Part shown: in pieces, positions 18,874 through 28,062 of the stretch
Layout of the letters: each line of letters begins with the position of its first letter
How positions within the stretch are numbered: the stretch's first letter is position 1
Source of the DNA: Methylomarinum sp. Ch1-1
GTDB lineage: Bacteria; Pseudomonadota; Gammaproteobacteria; Methylococcales; Methylomonadaceae
Length of the DNA: 64,000 nt
Direction: 5' to 3'
NCBI RefSeq assembly: GCF_030717995.2
Contig: NZ_CP157743.1
Span: forward strand, 3,684,501 to 3,748,500
The notes under the pieces: generated by a model
Seen by the model: only the letters and a program-made list of their open reading frames with translations
Databases searched by the model: none
Told to the model about the DNA's origin: nothing
Translations under genes and position numbers: made by a program

Positions 18874-19046
18874 CTAAATAATGGCAGCGACGGTGAGTTT
18901 ATAAGCGAAGCTGGTTGAGTAGACCGGTTTCTTTCGACCAAATAACATCGTACTTGCCATGCTTCTCTGGAACGCCCCGCCGCACGCGGCTACTACGTGA
19001 TTGCAAATAGTTTGTTATTTCATCAATTGTTACCAAGCCCCTCACA

Positions 19047-20901
19047 GAACCGTGCTTGCGCTATTTACGCACACGGCTCCTCATTAAGAACCCTATTCAC
19101 GGATTCAGAATAGATTCACCAAGATTTTAGGTTTCGGCAGTGGAAAACGCGCTAACAATAGAGCAAACTTTGCCCAACTACAGCAGTTTCTCCGACCTCG
19201 CCGATTCAGCCATTTGTGTAGAATGCGTTGCACTTGATAAAAGTACAGGTTTATTCCTCGACTGTTATCGGTGACGCCATAGTAGCCGTAATGGCCTCGC
19301 AGTTTGCGGGCGGTTCGCTTGAGTATTTCGGCGGTCGGCAGGTTTCGGTTTGCTTTAAGCCATGCACGGTAGGCTTTCAGCTTCGCCGTTAGGCGTTTAC
19401 CGATCGTCTTCCGCTTCATCCGAAAGCGTTTTCCGTCTCGCGTCCGTGAACAGTAATGGGTAAACCCCAGAAAATCAAAGGTCGCCGCCTTTTCGCCACG
19501 CGTCTCGCACGTTTGACCGCTAACGGGCCAAATTCAATGCATTGCGTTTTCTCCGGTGCTAACGTCAGCTCAAACAGGGCGAGCCGTGCTTCTAGCTCGT
19601 TCCGGAATCGTTTGGCATCCGCTTCCTGCTGGAAGCAGACGACAAAGTCGTCCGCATAGCGTATCATTCGGGCGACTCCACCGCAGCTTTTCGCAAACTT
19701 GCGGGTCATCCACAAGTCTAGGCTGTAGTGCAAATAGAGATTAGCTAGCAAGGGCGATATCACGCCACCTTGCGGCGTACCTGTTTCACTGGCTTTAAAC
19801 TGTCCGTCTTCGACGATACCCGCTTTCAAGAAGCGTTTGATGTAGCGCAATACGCGTTTGTCGGCGATACGATGCGCGAGAAAAGTCATCAGCTGCTCTT
19901 GGTCAACCGTATCGAAAAAGCCTTTTATATCGGCTTCCACAATGTGGTTTATCGGTCGATTTTCGACTGTTTGGCTTAACGCTCGCAGCGCATCATGACA
20001 GCTTTTACCCGGCCTGAATCCATACGAGTCGTCTATAAAGTCTTGCTCATAGATAGCCTGTAAGATTTTGACCAGCCCGGCTTGCACCAGTTTGTCTTCC
20101 AGCGCCGGTATCCCTAAGGGCCTTAACTTATCAGTCCCGGGCTTGGGGATGTAAACCCGTTGCACCGGTTGGGGTATGTAGGCCATTCGGTGCAGTTTAC
20201 CAACTAGCTGCTGAAGGTTTTCCAGTAAGTTGTTCTCGTACTGTTGCTTGGTGACTCCATCAATACCTGACGCAGCATGATTCCTCAGCGCGTCAAAGCA
20301 TCCCCATAACATTTCCACTGTCATCAGATGAAACAAGCTGGTGAACTGACAGTTCGGTTCGTTACGGGCTTTCTCCGCTATACGTTGCAGTTTCGTGGTT
20401 ACCGTTTCTTCGTTTCTGGGCACGTTCGGTATGTCTCCTTAACGTTGTTTCTTAATGTAACGGTCTTCCCTCCCGCAGCATTACCCGCGTTCATCGGTAC
20501 TACACCGTTATCCGACTACCTATAGGCATTTGTCTTTCTTACTTTATGATCGCTTGTCCGACATACTCGCTTCCTTGTGAGGCCTGATAGGTTCTCCCAG
20601 GTTGCCGTTTATTCCCGGTGTCCAACATGCCATGCTCTTCGACCCCGGAGAGGCAGAGTAAGACTTGTCATGACGCCTCACTCTGTGTTGATTTCCGCAT
20701 AGTTAACTACGTCATCCCTCTCTTGTCTCTGCTTTCGAGGCTCAATCACTTCAGCTTTCGCTTACGGCCTGTTGTCTTGAGTTGCTTTGTGCTTAATCTT
20801 TGGGGTTACCCCCGCCGACCCAAAGACTCTACCCAGTGGCTGACCGGCCTTCTGGGACGGGATTCTCGCCCGCTGGAATAAACGACCTTGCCTGGCCGCA
20901 C
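19047..20901 (-). mobile_element. Decayed group II intron
   Basis: On the minus strand it begins GTGCGGCCAGGC at 20901, a good GTGYG start, with a structured non-coding region up to the RT frame at 20423. Downstream of the RT lies a domain V hairpin at 19047-19079 (GAGCCGTGTGCG ... GCAAGCACGGTTC). The expected domain VI right arm after GAGGGGCTTGG is not found, and the RT is frameshifted. The 3-prime end is therefore undefined and the copy is probably unable to splice or move. It is unlike the intron at 9080 in protein sequence, so it is a separate lineage. Confidence 0.75.
19105..20423 (-). pseudogene. Frameshifted group II intron reverse transcriptase/maturase
   Basis: The first frame (20423 to 19416) carries the RT core: SGIDGVTKQQ, YIPKPGTDKLRPLGIPALEDK, SYGFRPGKSCHDAL, EADIKGFFDTVDQ, GTPQGGVISPLLANLYLH and RYADDFVVCF. 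Near 19497 the frame is lost. A second frame overlaps it and continues the expected protein as AATFDFLGFTHYC, then MKRKTIGKRLTAKLKAY and RKLRGHYGYYGVTDN to 19105. Restoring one G in GTGGC would give RVGEKAATFDFLGF, so the lesion looks like a single-base deletion, or a sequencing error. Catalytic residues are otherwise intact. Confidence 0.88.
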
Positions 20902-20959
20902 TAACTATTCAGTATAAAAATGCATTTACTATCAGTTACTTGCTCCAGAAGACGCCGTT

Positions 20960-21028
20960 CACCCAGCACCTAAATAAACGAAGATAATTTATCGCAGCCA
21001 TTAGCCTATGGAATTTAGGTGCTGGGTG
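20960..21028. repeat. Palindromic module (~68 bp), solitary copy
   Basis: CACCCAGCACCTAAAT at the left and ATTTAGGTGCTGGGTG at the right are exact 16-base inverted arms around a ~37-base loop. The same arms recur at 21203-21270 and 38629-38694, and split at 8789-8805 with 11203-11216. Here it stands outside a full MITE. The surrounding spacer 20902-21121 holds no gene. Confidence 0.8.
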
Positions 21029-21130
21029 AATATGTCCCTATAGGCTTGGATGCGACATCTCTGTCGCATACACTTCTTCCACAAGCAATTGATAGTAAAA
21101 GAAATATTTTCTCAGTATCAAGCTGAATAG

Positions 21131-21368
21131 CAGTAATTCCCATCAGTTTGAGTATTTTTGCGGGGTTTAGGGCATGGGGTGTGTCTGTCGAGGAGCGCCG
21201 TTCACCCAGCACCTAAATAAACGACGATAATAAATCATAGCCAATAGTCTATGGTATTTAGGTGCTGGGTAAACCCATCCCTGGGGGCTTGACGGCAGCA
21301 TCCTTGCTGCCGACATCCTCGCCAAACACACCCCATGCCCTTTTTGAACGCCAAAGTGGGAATTGCTG
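21131..21368. mobile_element. MITE, 238 bp, with 9-bp target duplication and nested palindrome
   Basis: Terminal inverted sequences CAGTAATTCCC and GGGAATTGCTG bound the element. It is flanked on both sides by GCTGAATAG (21122-21130 and 21369-21377), a perfect 9-bp target duplication. Subterminal inverted segments contain GGCATGGGGTGTGT and ACACACCCCATGCC. The palindromic module lies inside at 21203-21270. There is no coding capacity, so it must be moved in trans. Confidence 0.85.
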
Positions 21369-21387
21369 GCTGAATAGTTACGCGAAG

Positions 21388-21780
21388 CTATGCCGCGACC
21401 CATCGGTTCTGGAGTTGATAGCGGGCGAGCGAGGCGATTTCTTCATCGACATCGTCGACAAACTGCTCCAACGCATAACCGCGCTTGGCGACAATGAAAC
21501 GGACGAATTCATTGCTGTCATTTTTCAATTGATCCAACAAATGCTCATCATCGCAATATTGCGCCACCGTGGCTCGCACCCGCCAGTTTTTATCAAACAC
21601 CAAATACTCATGGCCCACCTTTTTACGCGCAACGGCGGACCTGACCAACGCCGATTTATCGTTAACCAAAGCGTGTAAGGCGAAGCAGGCATCAACCGCT
21701 TCCAAGCGAATATATTCCTGTTTTTCCTGCACAATATCCTGTTCGCTATACACTTTCCCGTCTATCGCTAGGGTTGTCAT
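21388..21780 (-). CDS. Hypothetical protein with HEAT/LRV-like helical repeats
   Basis: A 130-residue acidic protein. Three or four short helical units recur, with the pattern VRSAVARK, VRATVAQYC, VRFIVAKRG, each followed by a segment ending in L or F. This resembles HEAT-like or leucine-rich-variant repeats that detect neighbouring proteins. There is no signal peptide or membrane segment. ATG at 21780. The MITE ends 19 bases beyond its stop codon. The function is not known. Confidence 0.65.
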   Translation of the reverse strand: MTTLAIDGKVYSEQDIVQEKQEYIRLEAVDACFALHALVNDKSALVRSAVARKKVGHEYLVFDKNWRVRATVAQYCDDEHLLDQLKNDSNEFVRFIVAKRGYALEQFVDDVDEEIASLARYQLQNRWVAA

Positions 21781-21860
21781 GATCTGTTATTTCCCAAAAA
21801 CCAAATGCAAGTTGATATGTAACTGCTCGCCCCACTTATCGAACGCGGCAGAGCATGCAG

Positions 21861-21935
21861 GGTGGATAAGCCTGAAGGGCGCATCCGCCAAAGATGCCGA
21901 CTTATCCACCCTACGAATGGGGGTGAGTAGTTACG
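21861..21935. repeat. Dispersed intergenic repeat
   Basis: GGTGGATAAGCCTGAAGGGC, GCATCC and CTTATCCACCCTACGAATGG, GGGTGAGTAGTTACG are shared with 46282-46385, differing only in the middle. The element has inverted arms (GGTGGATAAG and CTTATCCACC). No gene is seen in 21781-22000. Confidence 0.65.
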
Positions 21936-22000
21936 TTGATATTTTAGCTTAATTTATCAGCGTAACTCATTAATTTATAACAACTGTGATTAGCATCACC

Positions 22001-22207
22001 TCAATAGTGCGGAGGAATCTCATCCTGCAAAGCCTTGCCCGCCTCTGTTGGCGACAATGACTCGATTTTATCGTGTAATAACTTGCAGGTTTCTTCCAGC
22101 TTATCGATCTGTTGCTGCTGCTGCGCAACAATCGAATTCAAGCTTTCCAGCAGCTCTTCTTGATAAGCCGCCTTGATCTCCAGCTCTATGATTCGTTCTT
22201 CGCTCAT
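22001..22207 (-). CDS. slyX: SlyX family protein
   Basis: A 68-residue coiled-coil protein, the usual SlyX length. It has heptad-like EERIIELEIKAAYQEELLESLN and VAQQQQQIDKLEETCKLL, and ends in IPPHY, a typical SlyX C-terminus. The molecular function of SlyX is not well defined. Its start overlaps the stop of the HMA-domain gene in an ATGA arrangement, so the two are translationally coupled. Confidence 0.88.
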   Translation of the reverse strand: MSEERIIELEIKAAYQEELLESLNSIVAQQQQQIDKLEETCKLLHDKIESLSPTEAGKALQDEIPPHY

Positions 22208-22731
22208 TTGCTCTCGACTATATGTTTATAACCCAATTTTTCAATTTTTTCGATCACCTGGCGTTTACTCTGCGTACCGTAGACCTTGACTCTCTTGGTC
22301 TCCAAATCGGCGCTGGCATCGACGATTTGTTCCTCTTTCTTCAAGGACATCTCTATCAACAAGGCGCACGCCGGACAACTCATGCCTTCGACCAGCAATT
22401 CGATTTCCTCGGGCGTTCCGGGCAACTGTTTTTTTACCGCAGCGACAGGCTTTTTAGCCACATTTGCCAACATGGCGTCCATAGCCTTCAACAGCGCGGC
22501 GCGGGGCATTTTTTCCGCATCGTAGCGTATATCGATCTCGCCACTTTTCACGGAAATCTGCAATTCGCTGATTTCCGGTCTTTTATTCAACAAAATCTGG
22601 AAGATATAAGCCCTGTCCGGTTCGTCTTTTAAAACCGGCGATACCGCCTTGATTCTGTTTTCCCAAGTTTTAACTAATGTGAAGTTCTTTGTATCCAAGG
22701 ATTCCGCTCGACATACGCTAAGCAACGCCAC
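22204..22731 (-). CDS. Heavy-metal-associated (HMA) domain protein, probably exported
   Basis: The visible product is about 175 residues. The C-terminal half is an HMA domain with the metal-binding GMSCPACALLIEMSL motif (CxxC, about 114) and ending IEKLGYKHI. The N-terminal half has no recognised fold, though KSGEIDIRYDAEKMPRAALLKAM resembles a second, Cys-less HMA-like unit. The start is uncertain: GTG at 22731 gives a very short hydrophobic leader (MALLSVCRA), while the in-frame sequence upstream encodes RRFIGVALLSVCRA without an ATG, GTG or TTG. Thiol metal binding (Cu or similar) is inferred from the motif only. It is coupled to slyX. Confidence 0.7.
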   Translation of the reverse strand: MALLSVCRAESLDTKNFTLVKTWENRIKAVSPVLKDEPDRAYIFQILLNKRPEISELQISVKSGEIDIRYDAEKMPRAALLKAMDAMLANVAKKPVAAVKKQLPGTPEEIELLVEGMSCPACALLIEMSLKKEEQIVDASADLETKRVKVYGTQSKRQVIEKIEKLGYKHIVESK

Positions 22732-22809
22732 ACCGATAAATCGGCGTAAGCAAATTAAGCCTATTCAAACGACTAATATTAACAAATTGAACTACTGACG
22801 ACAAAAGCG

Positions 22810-24105
22810 CTATTCGGTCATCGCCGACAGAACGATCAGCATACGGATAAATTCCATCAGATCATCGGTAAAGATATCGTTATGCCCATCCATGATTTCC
22901 TCGCTGACTTCGATATTTAAATAAGGGCTGTACGCTGCGGTTTTTTCCAGATCGGTCAGCTCGATAGCGCCATAACGTATAGTGGCGCCTTGCCATTGCC
23001 GGCGCCATAATGCGCTCAGTTTGTCCGGTTCGGTATTCGCGGTCTTATCGCCATTTGTCGCTTTCGTTAACCGGTGAGTGATCAACGGCGGAAAATGACC
23101 GATGGTATTACGATCGGCCTCACCCTCGTCAAGAATCAGTTTTCGCTTGCCATCGCATTCCTCACGCACGATGGTTTTGTGGCTTTCAAATAATGAGGAA
23201 AACACCCTTCCCACCCAAAATGCATATTTGGACGCATAATCTGTTTCCGAGGTCAGGACGGCTAAACGGGGCTGCTTGGAGAACGGATAACTACAGCGCG
23301 ATTGCGCCAGATCATAAAGCGGAGCGAATTGAAGCGCTTCAAATGCAGGGTTGAGCAACACCACTAAATCGCCAAAGCCTTCAACACTCCCGACATAGCT
23401 CTTGCCTTTTTTACTGTTAACAAAACGGCTAGCCAGAATTTGCGCAGCGGCATTATAGACCACGGCGCCGCCAAAACTGTGCCCTATGATAATCAGTCGG
23501 CTCTTCAGGCTGTCTTGTTGGCTATTCTTGATATGAGTGATTTGCTCCAGTTTCAATAAAAGTTCGCTGATACCGAGATAACCGACATCTTCGGCGGTAT
23601 TCTTACGATCCCAGAAGGTCAGATGTCTGAGCCCCGGAAAATCGATCGATTCGCCCCGCCAACCCACATAGATGCCGATCACTTTGCGCGCCTGACGTTT
23701 TTTATTTTGACTCAGAAGGCTTTCGATCTGGCCGAGTTTGGCGAGATTGTCTTTGAAGCCTTCGATATTGCTGTCACCGGGTGCGGCATTATGATGCCAA
23801 CCATGAACAAATACGTTAATCAACAAATTATCTTTAGACGCCGTTGCATATAAGCGATCCAACAAGGCATACAGTTGCTTGCGGTCACGTAGCAGGCCCT
23901 GATCGTCGATTTCGACAAAACCGAGTTGAAATTCCCGGTCGCTGCCGGCATGATGAATTTGTATCGCATGGGTTTCACAGGCATTTCCTTCAGTAACGGT
24001 GCAACTGGCGTAATCACTGCGATAAACGATGTTTGGCGCACAGCCCATCAACAAAAGCGCGAGTAAAAAAATCAGGCCGTGATATGCATGGCGCGGTAGA
24101 GTCAT
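22810..24105 (-). CDS. Lipoprotein with alpha/beta-hydrolase (esterase/lipase-like) domain
   Basis: About 431 residues from ATG at 24105, chosen because the lipoprotein signal MTLPRHAYHGLIFLLALLLMGC starts there. FVHGWHHNA (about 98) fits an oxyanion-hole His-Gly region, and RLIIIGHSFGGAVVYNAAAQ (about 204) is the nucleophile elbow GHSFG. VVLLNPAFEAL and IGHFPPLITH (possible catalytic His region) follow. This is the common architecture of bacterial lipoprotein hydrolases, but the substrate is unknown. It is transcribed in the same direction as the two genes above it, after a ~165-base gap holding an imperfect hairpin (GGGTTTTCC at 24212, GGAAAACCC at 24247). Confidence 0.75.
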   Translation of the reverse strand: MTLPRHAYHGLIFLLALLLMGCAPNIVYRSDYASCTVTEGNACETHAIQIHHAGSDREFQLGFVEIDDQGLLRDRKQLYALLDRLYATASKDNLLINVFVHGWHHNAAPGDSNIEGFKDNLAKLGQIESLLSQNKKRQARKVIGIYVGWRGESIDFPGLRHLTFWDRKNTAEDVGYLGISELLLKLEQITHIKNSQQDSLKSRLIIIGHSFGGAVVYNAAAQILASRFVNSKKGKSYVGSVEGFGDLVVLLNPAFEALQFAPLYDLAQSRCSYPFSKQPRLAVLTSETDYASKYAFWVGRVFSSLFESHKTIVREECDGKRKLILDEGEADRNTIGHFPPLITHRLTKATNGDKTANTEPDKLSALWRRQWQGATIRYGAIELTDLEKTAAYSPYLNIEVSEEIMDGHNDIFTDDLMEFIRMLIVLSAMTE

Positions 24106-24269
24106 GATAAATACCTCATTGCAATGTCGTTGCCGGGAATGGGAATACAACAAAACACCTTGTTTTTCGTTGGGCCAGCGGCGACAAGCCGTCTCGCCAC
24201 TCAGGCTTGAAGGGTTTTCCTGCTTGAAGACAGCCCGCTAAAACCGGGAAAACCCCAGCCTATCTACAA

Positions 24270-24590
24270 TCAGGCGACAAATTTGACGACCTTTTCGGCG
24301 ATCGCGATCGCCTGAGCGGCGCGGTATATCACCTTGGCGACATTGTCCAATTTTTTCTTTTCTTTCTTCAGATCTTTGCTGATTGCTTCCAGCGCGGCTT
24401 TAGGCTCGGTGAGCTGTTCATAGGATTCACTGGCCCTAACATCGTCAATCTTACGCCATAACTTGGTCAGCGCCATGATCTGATTGTTGATTGCCGCCCG
24501 ATCGGTCGCATCCGGAGTTTTCTCGCGAATAGCCCCCAGGTCCAGAATCAGCGCCGACAGTAAATCGAGTATTTCTTCAGTCGTTATCAT
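24270..24590 (-). CDS. Hypothetical helical protein (106 aa)
   Basis: Not recognised. It is 106 residues, strongly helical and charged, without signal peptide or Cys. ISKDLKKEKKKLDNVAKVIYRAAQAIAIAEKVV suggests a C-terminal coiled or amphipathic helix. It starts four bases after the stop of the lipoprotein gene, with GGGGAG as Shine-Dalgarno, so both are likely co-translated and may interact. Confidence 0.65.
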   Translation of the reverse strand: MITTEEILDLLSALILDLGAIREKTPDATDRAAINNQIMALTKLWRKIDDVRASESYEQLTEPKAALEAISKDLKKEKKKLDNVAKVIYRAAQAIAIAEKVVKFVA

Positions 24591-24596
24591 CTGCGT

Positions 24597-25508
24597 TTAC
24601 TCCCCTTTATTGACATCTCTCAGACGCCGGTAAAGTTTGCGCGTATCGGCGGCCAACTCAAGCAGCACTTCGGCGTCGTCTTTTAGATCGCTATCGTGTA
24701 TGGCCCGATGAGCGGCCAAGCAGCTATTAGCGGTTCTCTTTAGCTGCGACAGAAACCGGCGTTTAGGCAGTTCGGAAAGTCTTTCTCGCAGCTCATCTTC
24801 CACTAATTGACCGGCGGCAATGCTAATCAACGCTTTTTGCGATGCCGACAAGTTGCCGGACTGATAGTCCTTTTTAAAAGCGTTGAACCACTGTTCTCGG
24901 TTGACGTTGGCGTTCAAGCGGGTCAGGGAAAAACGCACTTGTTGACGTTCGATATCGTCGATCATCGTCCTGACTATCGTTTCCACATGCGGATGCGCCT
25001 GCTTGACCTTGCTACGAACAATGTCTCGACTTTTAAGCTGGCTGTACAGGGTCGCCAAGCGCTTGATGGCTTCGGCTAAAGCCGATTCATTGGGGTCGAT
25101 ATCGCCATCCAATTCTCGACTCAGACTGATAAGACTATGACTGAGGTCGCTAGCCGACTGTTGCAACGCCTTATCGTCATCGTATGTTGCGATAGTCTTC
25201 AAACTGCCGGCATAATTCGCCAACGCCATCACGGCGGCCTTGTTTCTGCGTGCTTCGGCGATCAAGTTTTCGCCTTTGCTGGCATTCACCCAGGCGGATT
25301 CTCCGGCGACGACGGGCTCAGCAAGATCCACGGTCAAACCGGCCAATTCACGGTCTGTTTCCAGCTCGGCCTGATAAAATTCGGCCGAAGCCCAAGACAG
25401 TTTTTGCGCGCCATCGGCAAACTTGCCGACTGCGTCCAAGTTGGCGCAGCCGCTTAACAAGGTCAGCGTAAGCAACGGCAACGCTAAAATCAGTTTGCAA
25501 TCGGTCAT
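24597..25508 (-). CDS. Hypothetical lipoprotein
   Basis: About 303 residues from ATG at 25508, placed eight bases after GGAGAG. The signal MTDCKLILALPLLTLTLLSGCANLD has a clear lipobox (LLSGC). The mature part is almost entirely helical with many Asp, Glu, Arg and Lys and no enzyme motif. The start at 25508 is better than an in-frame codon at 25532, which would put charged residues before the signal. It leads an operon with the 106-residue protein and perhaps the lipoprotein hydrolase. Confidence 0.7.
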   Translation of the reverse strand: MTDCKLILALPLLTLTLLSGCANLDAVGKFADGAQKLSWASAEFYQAELETDRELAGLTVDLAEPVVAGESAWVNASKGENLIAEARRNKAAVMALANYAGSLKTIATYDDDKALQQSASDLSHSLISLSRELDGDIDPNESALAEAIKRLATLYSQLKSRDIVRSKVKQAHPHVETIVRTMIDDIERQQVRFSLTRLNANVNREQWFNAFKKDYQSGNLSASQKALISIAAGQLVEDELRERLSELPKRRFLSQLKRTANSCLAAHRAIHDSDLKDDAEVLLELAADTRKLYRRLRDVNKGE

Positions 25509-25648
25509 ATTCCACTCTCCTTCAATATCCAACGGGGCATACTACAGGCAGCTAGAGCTTACGCCGCTTATTTCGACAAGCCGCAATCAACCATCACTCT
25601 GATCCTGCCATAAAAATACCTCAGCTGCCAGGACGAATGCAAATAAGG

Positions 25649-26160
25649 CAGGGTTCCCTCATTAAAAAGTACCTGAACCAACACATTGGTTAATATCGCC
25701 TCATCCCTCTGGGCGGGGCGGGTTATTTAACCCGCCCCAAACGTTTAACTTACTCTACTCACGGTTGAATCGTTCAGGACCTCGTTGACCTGCATTTCGC
25801 ATAGCGACATACGGACTACTTGCTTTTCGCGCCAAGGGCGACTGCCCGTAGGAGGCCAGCCCTAGGGCCGAATGGCTCTTTTCGCGCCGAGGGCGGCGCT
25901 CCTACGCAAAGCACCGTCTTGCCTTCGGATGTTGAACAGCGTGAAGCGCATCAAAAACTGGTGCGCTTCCTATCGTCAGCACACCCTACCGCATCGTAGG
26001 GCGGCTTCGCGAAGCAAGCCGCCAAAAACCGCCACCGGGGCAAAATTGGCCGTGAACACGGGGCGGGGTGTTTAACACGCCCTAAACGTTTAACTTACTT
26101 TAGGCGTATTTGTCGTTAAATTCTGTTTTGCCACTCATTCATTTAATGAGGTAGCCCTGG
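25649..26160. repeat. Composite ~0.5-kb repeat, copy 1
   Basis: It is bounded by inverted ends CAGGGTTCCCTCATTAAA and TTTAATGAGGTAGCCCTG. Inside lie palindromes GGCGGGTTATTTAACCCGCC and GGGGTGTTTAACACGCCC, each followed by AAACGTTTAACTTACT. The centre holds TTTTCGCGCCGAGGGCGGCG and GCGGCTTCGCGAAGCAAGCC, which recur at 46050-46200 and 58556-59090. A full copy lies inverted at 36912-37355. No credible coding frame is present, and nothing else is seen in 25533-26206. Confidence 0.75.
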
Positions 26161-26206
26161 CAAATAAGGTATTATCACGTTAACGATATTTTATGAACAA
26201 GCAAAC

Positions 26207-26572
26207 ATGTCAACACTGCTCTTCTCTTTACAAGGTGTACCGGAAGACGAAGCCGACGAGGTACGCGCCTTATTATCTGACAACGGCATCGATTTTTATG
26301 AAACATCGGCGGGTAACTGGGGCATCTCGATGCCGGCCTTATGGTTGAGAGACCCGGACGAACTGCCGACAGCGCAACGGTTATTGCACGCTTACCAACA
26401 AAAACGCTGCGCCGAGCAGCGTGCTCTCTACGAGCAATTGAAAAAAGAAGGCAAAAACAAACGCCTGTTCGATGTCGTAAAAGAAAAACCGTTACAGTTT
26501 CTGCTCTATAGCGGCTTCATCGCCTTGATTGTCTATGTCTCGATCAAACTATTGTTTGAACTGGGACTTTAA
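26207..26572 (+). CDS. DUF6164-type small membrane protein
   Basis: A 121-residue protein. The N-terminal part (LFSLQGVPEDEADEVRALLSDNGIDFYETSAGNWGISMPALWL) matches a conserved family of unknown function with a DUF2007-like fold. The C-terminus has one hydrophobic segment (FLLYSGFIALIVYVSIKLLF) that should anchor it in the inner membrane. No catalytic residues are evident. Flanked by repeats on both sides. Confidence 0.75.
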   Translation: MSTLLFSLQGVPEDEADEVRALLSDNGIDFYETSAGNWGISMPALWLRDPDELPTAQRLLHAYQQKRCAEQRALYEQLKKEGKNKRLFDVVKEKPLQFLLYSGFIALIVYVSIKLLFELGL

Positions 26573-26718
26573 CCCCTCGCCGTTATACATCATTAGTCGT
26601 AGGACCCGCCTCGGGCCTAATGCAGCTTTTCGCGCCGAGGGCGGCGCTCCTAGGGGCGTTGATAGCTCCGGTTAGGTTTCATTCAACCCAATTACGCATT
26701 AATGAGCCTTAATCCCCT

Positions 26719-27372
26719 TCAAGTCAGGCAGTATTGATCGTCATGGCGAGGATTGTTGACCCAATCGCTGACCGGCGAGACGGTAAAATCTTGATAGCCA
26801 TCCGACCCCAGCAAGCATCTCAACTCACCGCTGGACGCCTGCGGAGCCAACCAAGATCGATAATTTTGCTCGGCGATAACCACCGGCATGCGCTGATGCA
26901 CAGGCTGCATCAGCGCATTGGCGGCCGTGGTGACGATGGTGCAGGAATAAAGGGTCTCCGAGCCTTGCTGCCAAGACTCCCATAAACCGGCAAATGCAAA
27001 TAGACGCTGATCGCTCTTACATAGATGGTAAGCCTGTTTACCCTGGTCCGTTTTTTGCCATTCATAAAAACCGCTCGCCGGAATCAGACAGCGTCTTTGC
27101 CGATAAGCTTCCCTAAACGCCGGTTTTTCATCGACCGTTTCCGCTCTGGCATTAATCAGTCGACTGCCGATCTTGCGTTCTTTGGCCCAGCGGGGAATCA
27201 AGCCCCAGATCAAATTAACCCCTTTAAGACTTCCATCTTGCAGCGCCACCACGGTCAGAATTTTTTGCCCCGGCGCAATGTTATAACGCCTCTGGTAACG
27301 ACTTAGGCGCCGCAGCTGAAAATTCTCGATCAATCCTTCAGGTTCGGCAAGCAGATTAAATCGTCCACACAT
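26719..27372 (-). CDS. SRAP-family DNA-protein crosslink protein (YedK/HMCES type)
   Basis: A 217-residue SOS response-associated peptidase. The start MCGRFN supplies the catalytic Cys at position 2 after Met removal. SRLINARAETVDEKPAFREAYRQRRCLIPASGFYEW (about 92-127) is the diagnostic block with the conserved Asn, Glu and aromatic residues, and QRMPVVI lies near 160. SRAP proteins form a covalent crosslink with abasic sites in single-stranded DNA and protect them. No SOS box was identified upstream. Confidence 0.92.
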   Translation of the reverse strand: MCGRFNLLAEPEGLIENFQLRRLSRYQRRYNIAPGQKILTVVALQDGSLKGVNLIWGLIPRWAKERKIGSRLINARAETVDEKPAFREAYRQRRCLIPASGFYEWQKTDQGKQAYHLCKSDQRLFAFAGLWESWQQGSETLYSCTIVTTAANALMQPVHQRMPVVIAEQNYRSWLAPQASSGELRCLLGSDGYQDFTVSPVSDWVNNPRHDDQYCLT

Positions 27373-27386
27373 GTATATCGTCTGGC

Positions 27387-27968
27387 TCAGTGCTGATGAG
27401 GTATTTCACAACCGTGCAAATAAAAATAAAAAGAATCGCTTAACGGCGCCAAATCGATCGTCAGCGTCGTTTCGGCTTCAAACTCGGTAATGGCCTCGGC
27501 CACCGAAGCATCGAACAATGGTATCAGTTGCTCGGCCAATTCGCGTTGCACATCCTCTTCATCCAATGCGAACGGGTTGTCGAAAAATTGAAGCTCATTA
27601 ACCGCTTGTTCCAAAGCCAGCATGGCGAATTGTTCGATAATCTTCTCATATTCGGCAAAGACACCGGCGCCCCTGTCTTGTTTGATGCGTTCTATGTCGT
27701 CGGGATCGGCATAGAGCATAAACATGCCCACCACACCGTATTGCTCGGTTTGACAGGCGCCACCTTCCATGATTCTGACCAATTTCAATGTCTTGCCGGC
27801 TTTTTCACGATAGAGATCGGGGGCCGGCAATGCTCGCCTAAGTGACGCGCCCTCCTCTGCCTGGTCTGCAACAGTAGGCTGTTCAACAGACTCCTGGCGG
27901 ACCGGCGGAGTCGAACAGGCCGGTAACAAAATAAATAAGATTGCAAAAAACGGAAATGATTTTTTCAT
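27387..27968 (-). CDS. Hypothetical lipoprotein
   Basis: About 193 residues starting MKKSFPFFAILFILLPACS, a lipoprotein signal with lipobox LLPAC. The start at 27968 is chosen because the upstream in-frame extension to 28019 would bury the signal. The mature part is acidic and helical. Two Cys remain (GGACQTEQYG and LHGCEIPHQ) and could form a disulfide. No domain was recognised. The stop lies 14 bases before the SRAP gene start, so the two may be co-transcribed. Confidence 0.7.
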   Translation of the reverse strand: MKKSFPFFAILFILLPACSTPPVRQESVEQPTVADQAEEGASLRRALPAPDLYREKAGKTLKLVRIMEGGACQTEQYGVVGMFMLYADPDDIERIKQDRGAGVFAEYEKIIEQFAMLALEQAVNELQFFDNPFALDEEDVQRELAEQLIPLFDASVAEAITEFEAETTLTIDLAPLSDSFYFYLHGCEIPHQH

Positions 27969-28062
27969 AGCTGCGGCATGACGGTGGAATGTCTTGCATT
28001 GTAACGAAAATCGGCTCAAACTCGACAGTATAATTTTTTAAGCCCCTGGACAAGGAGGAACA

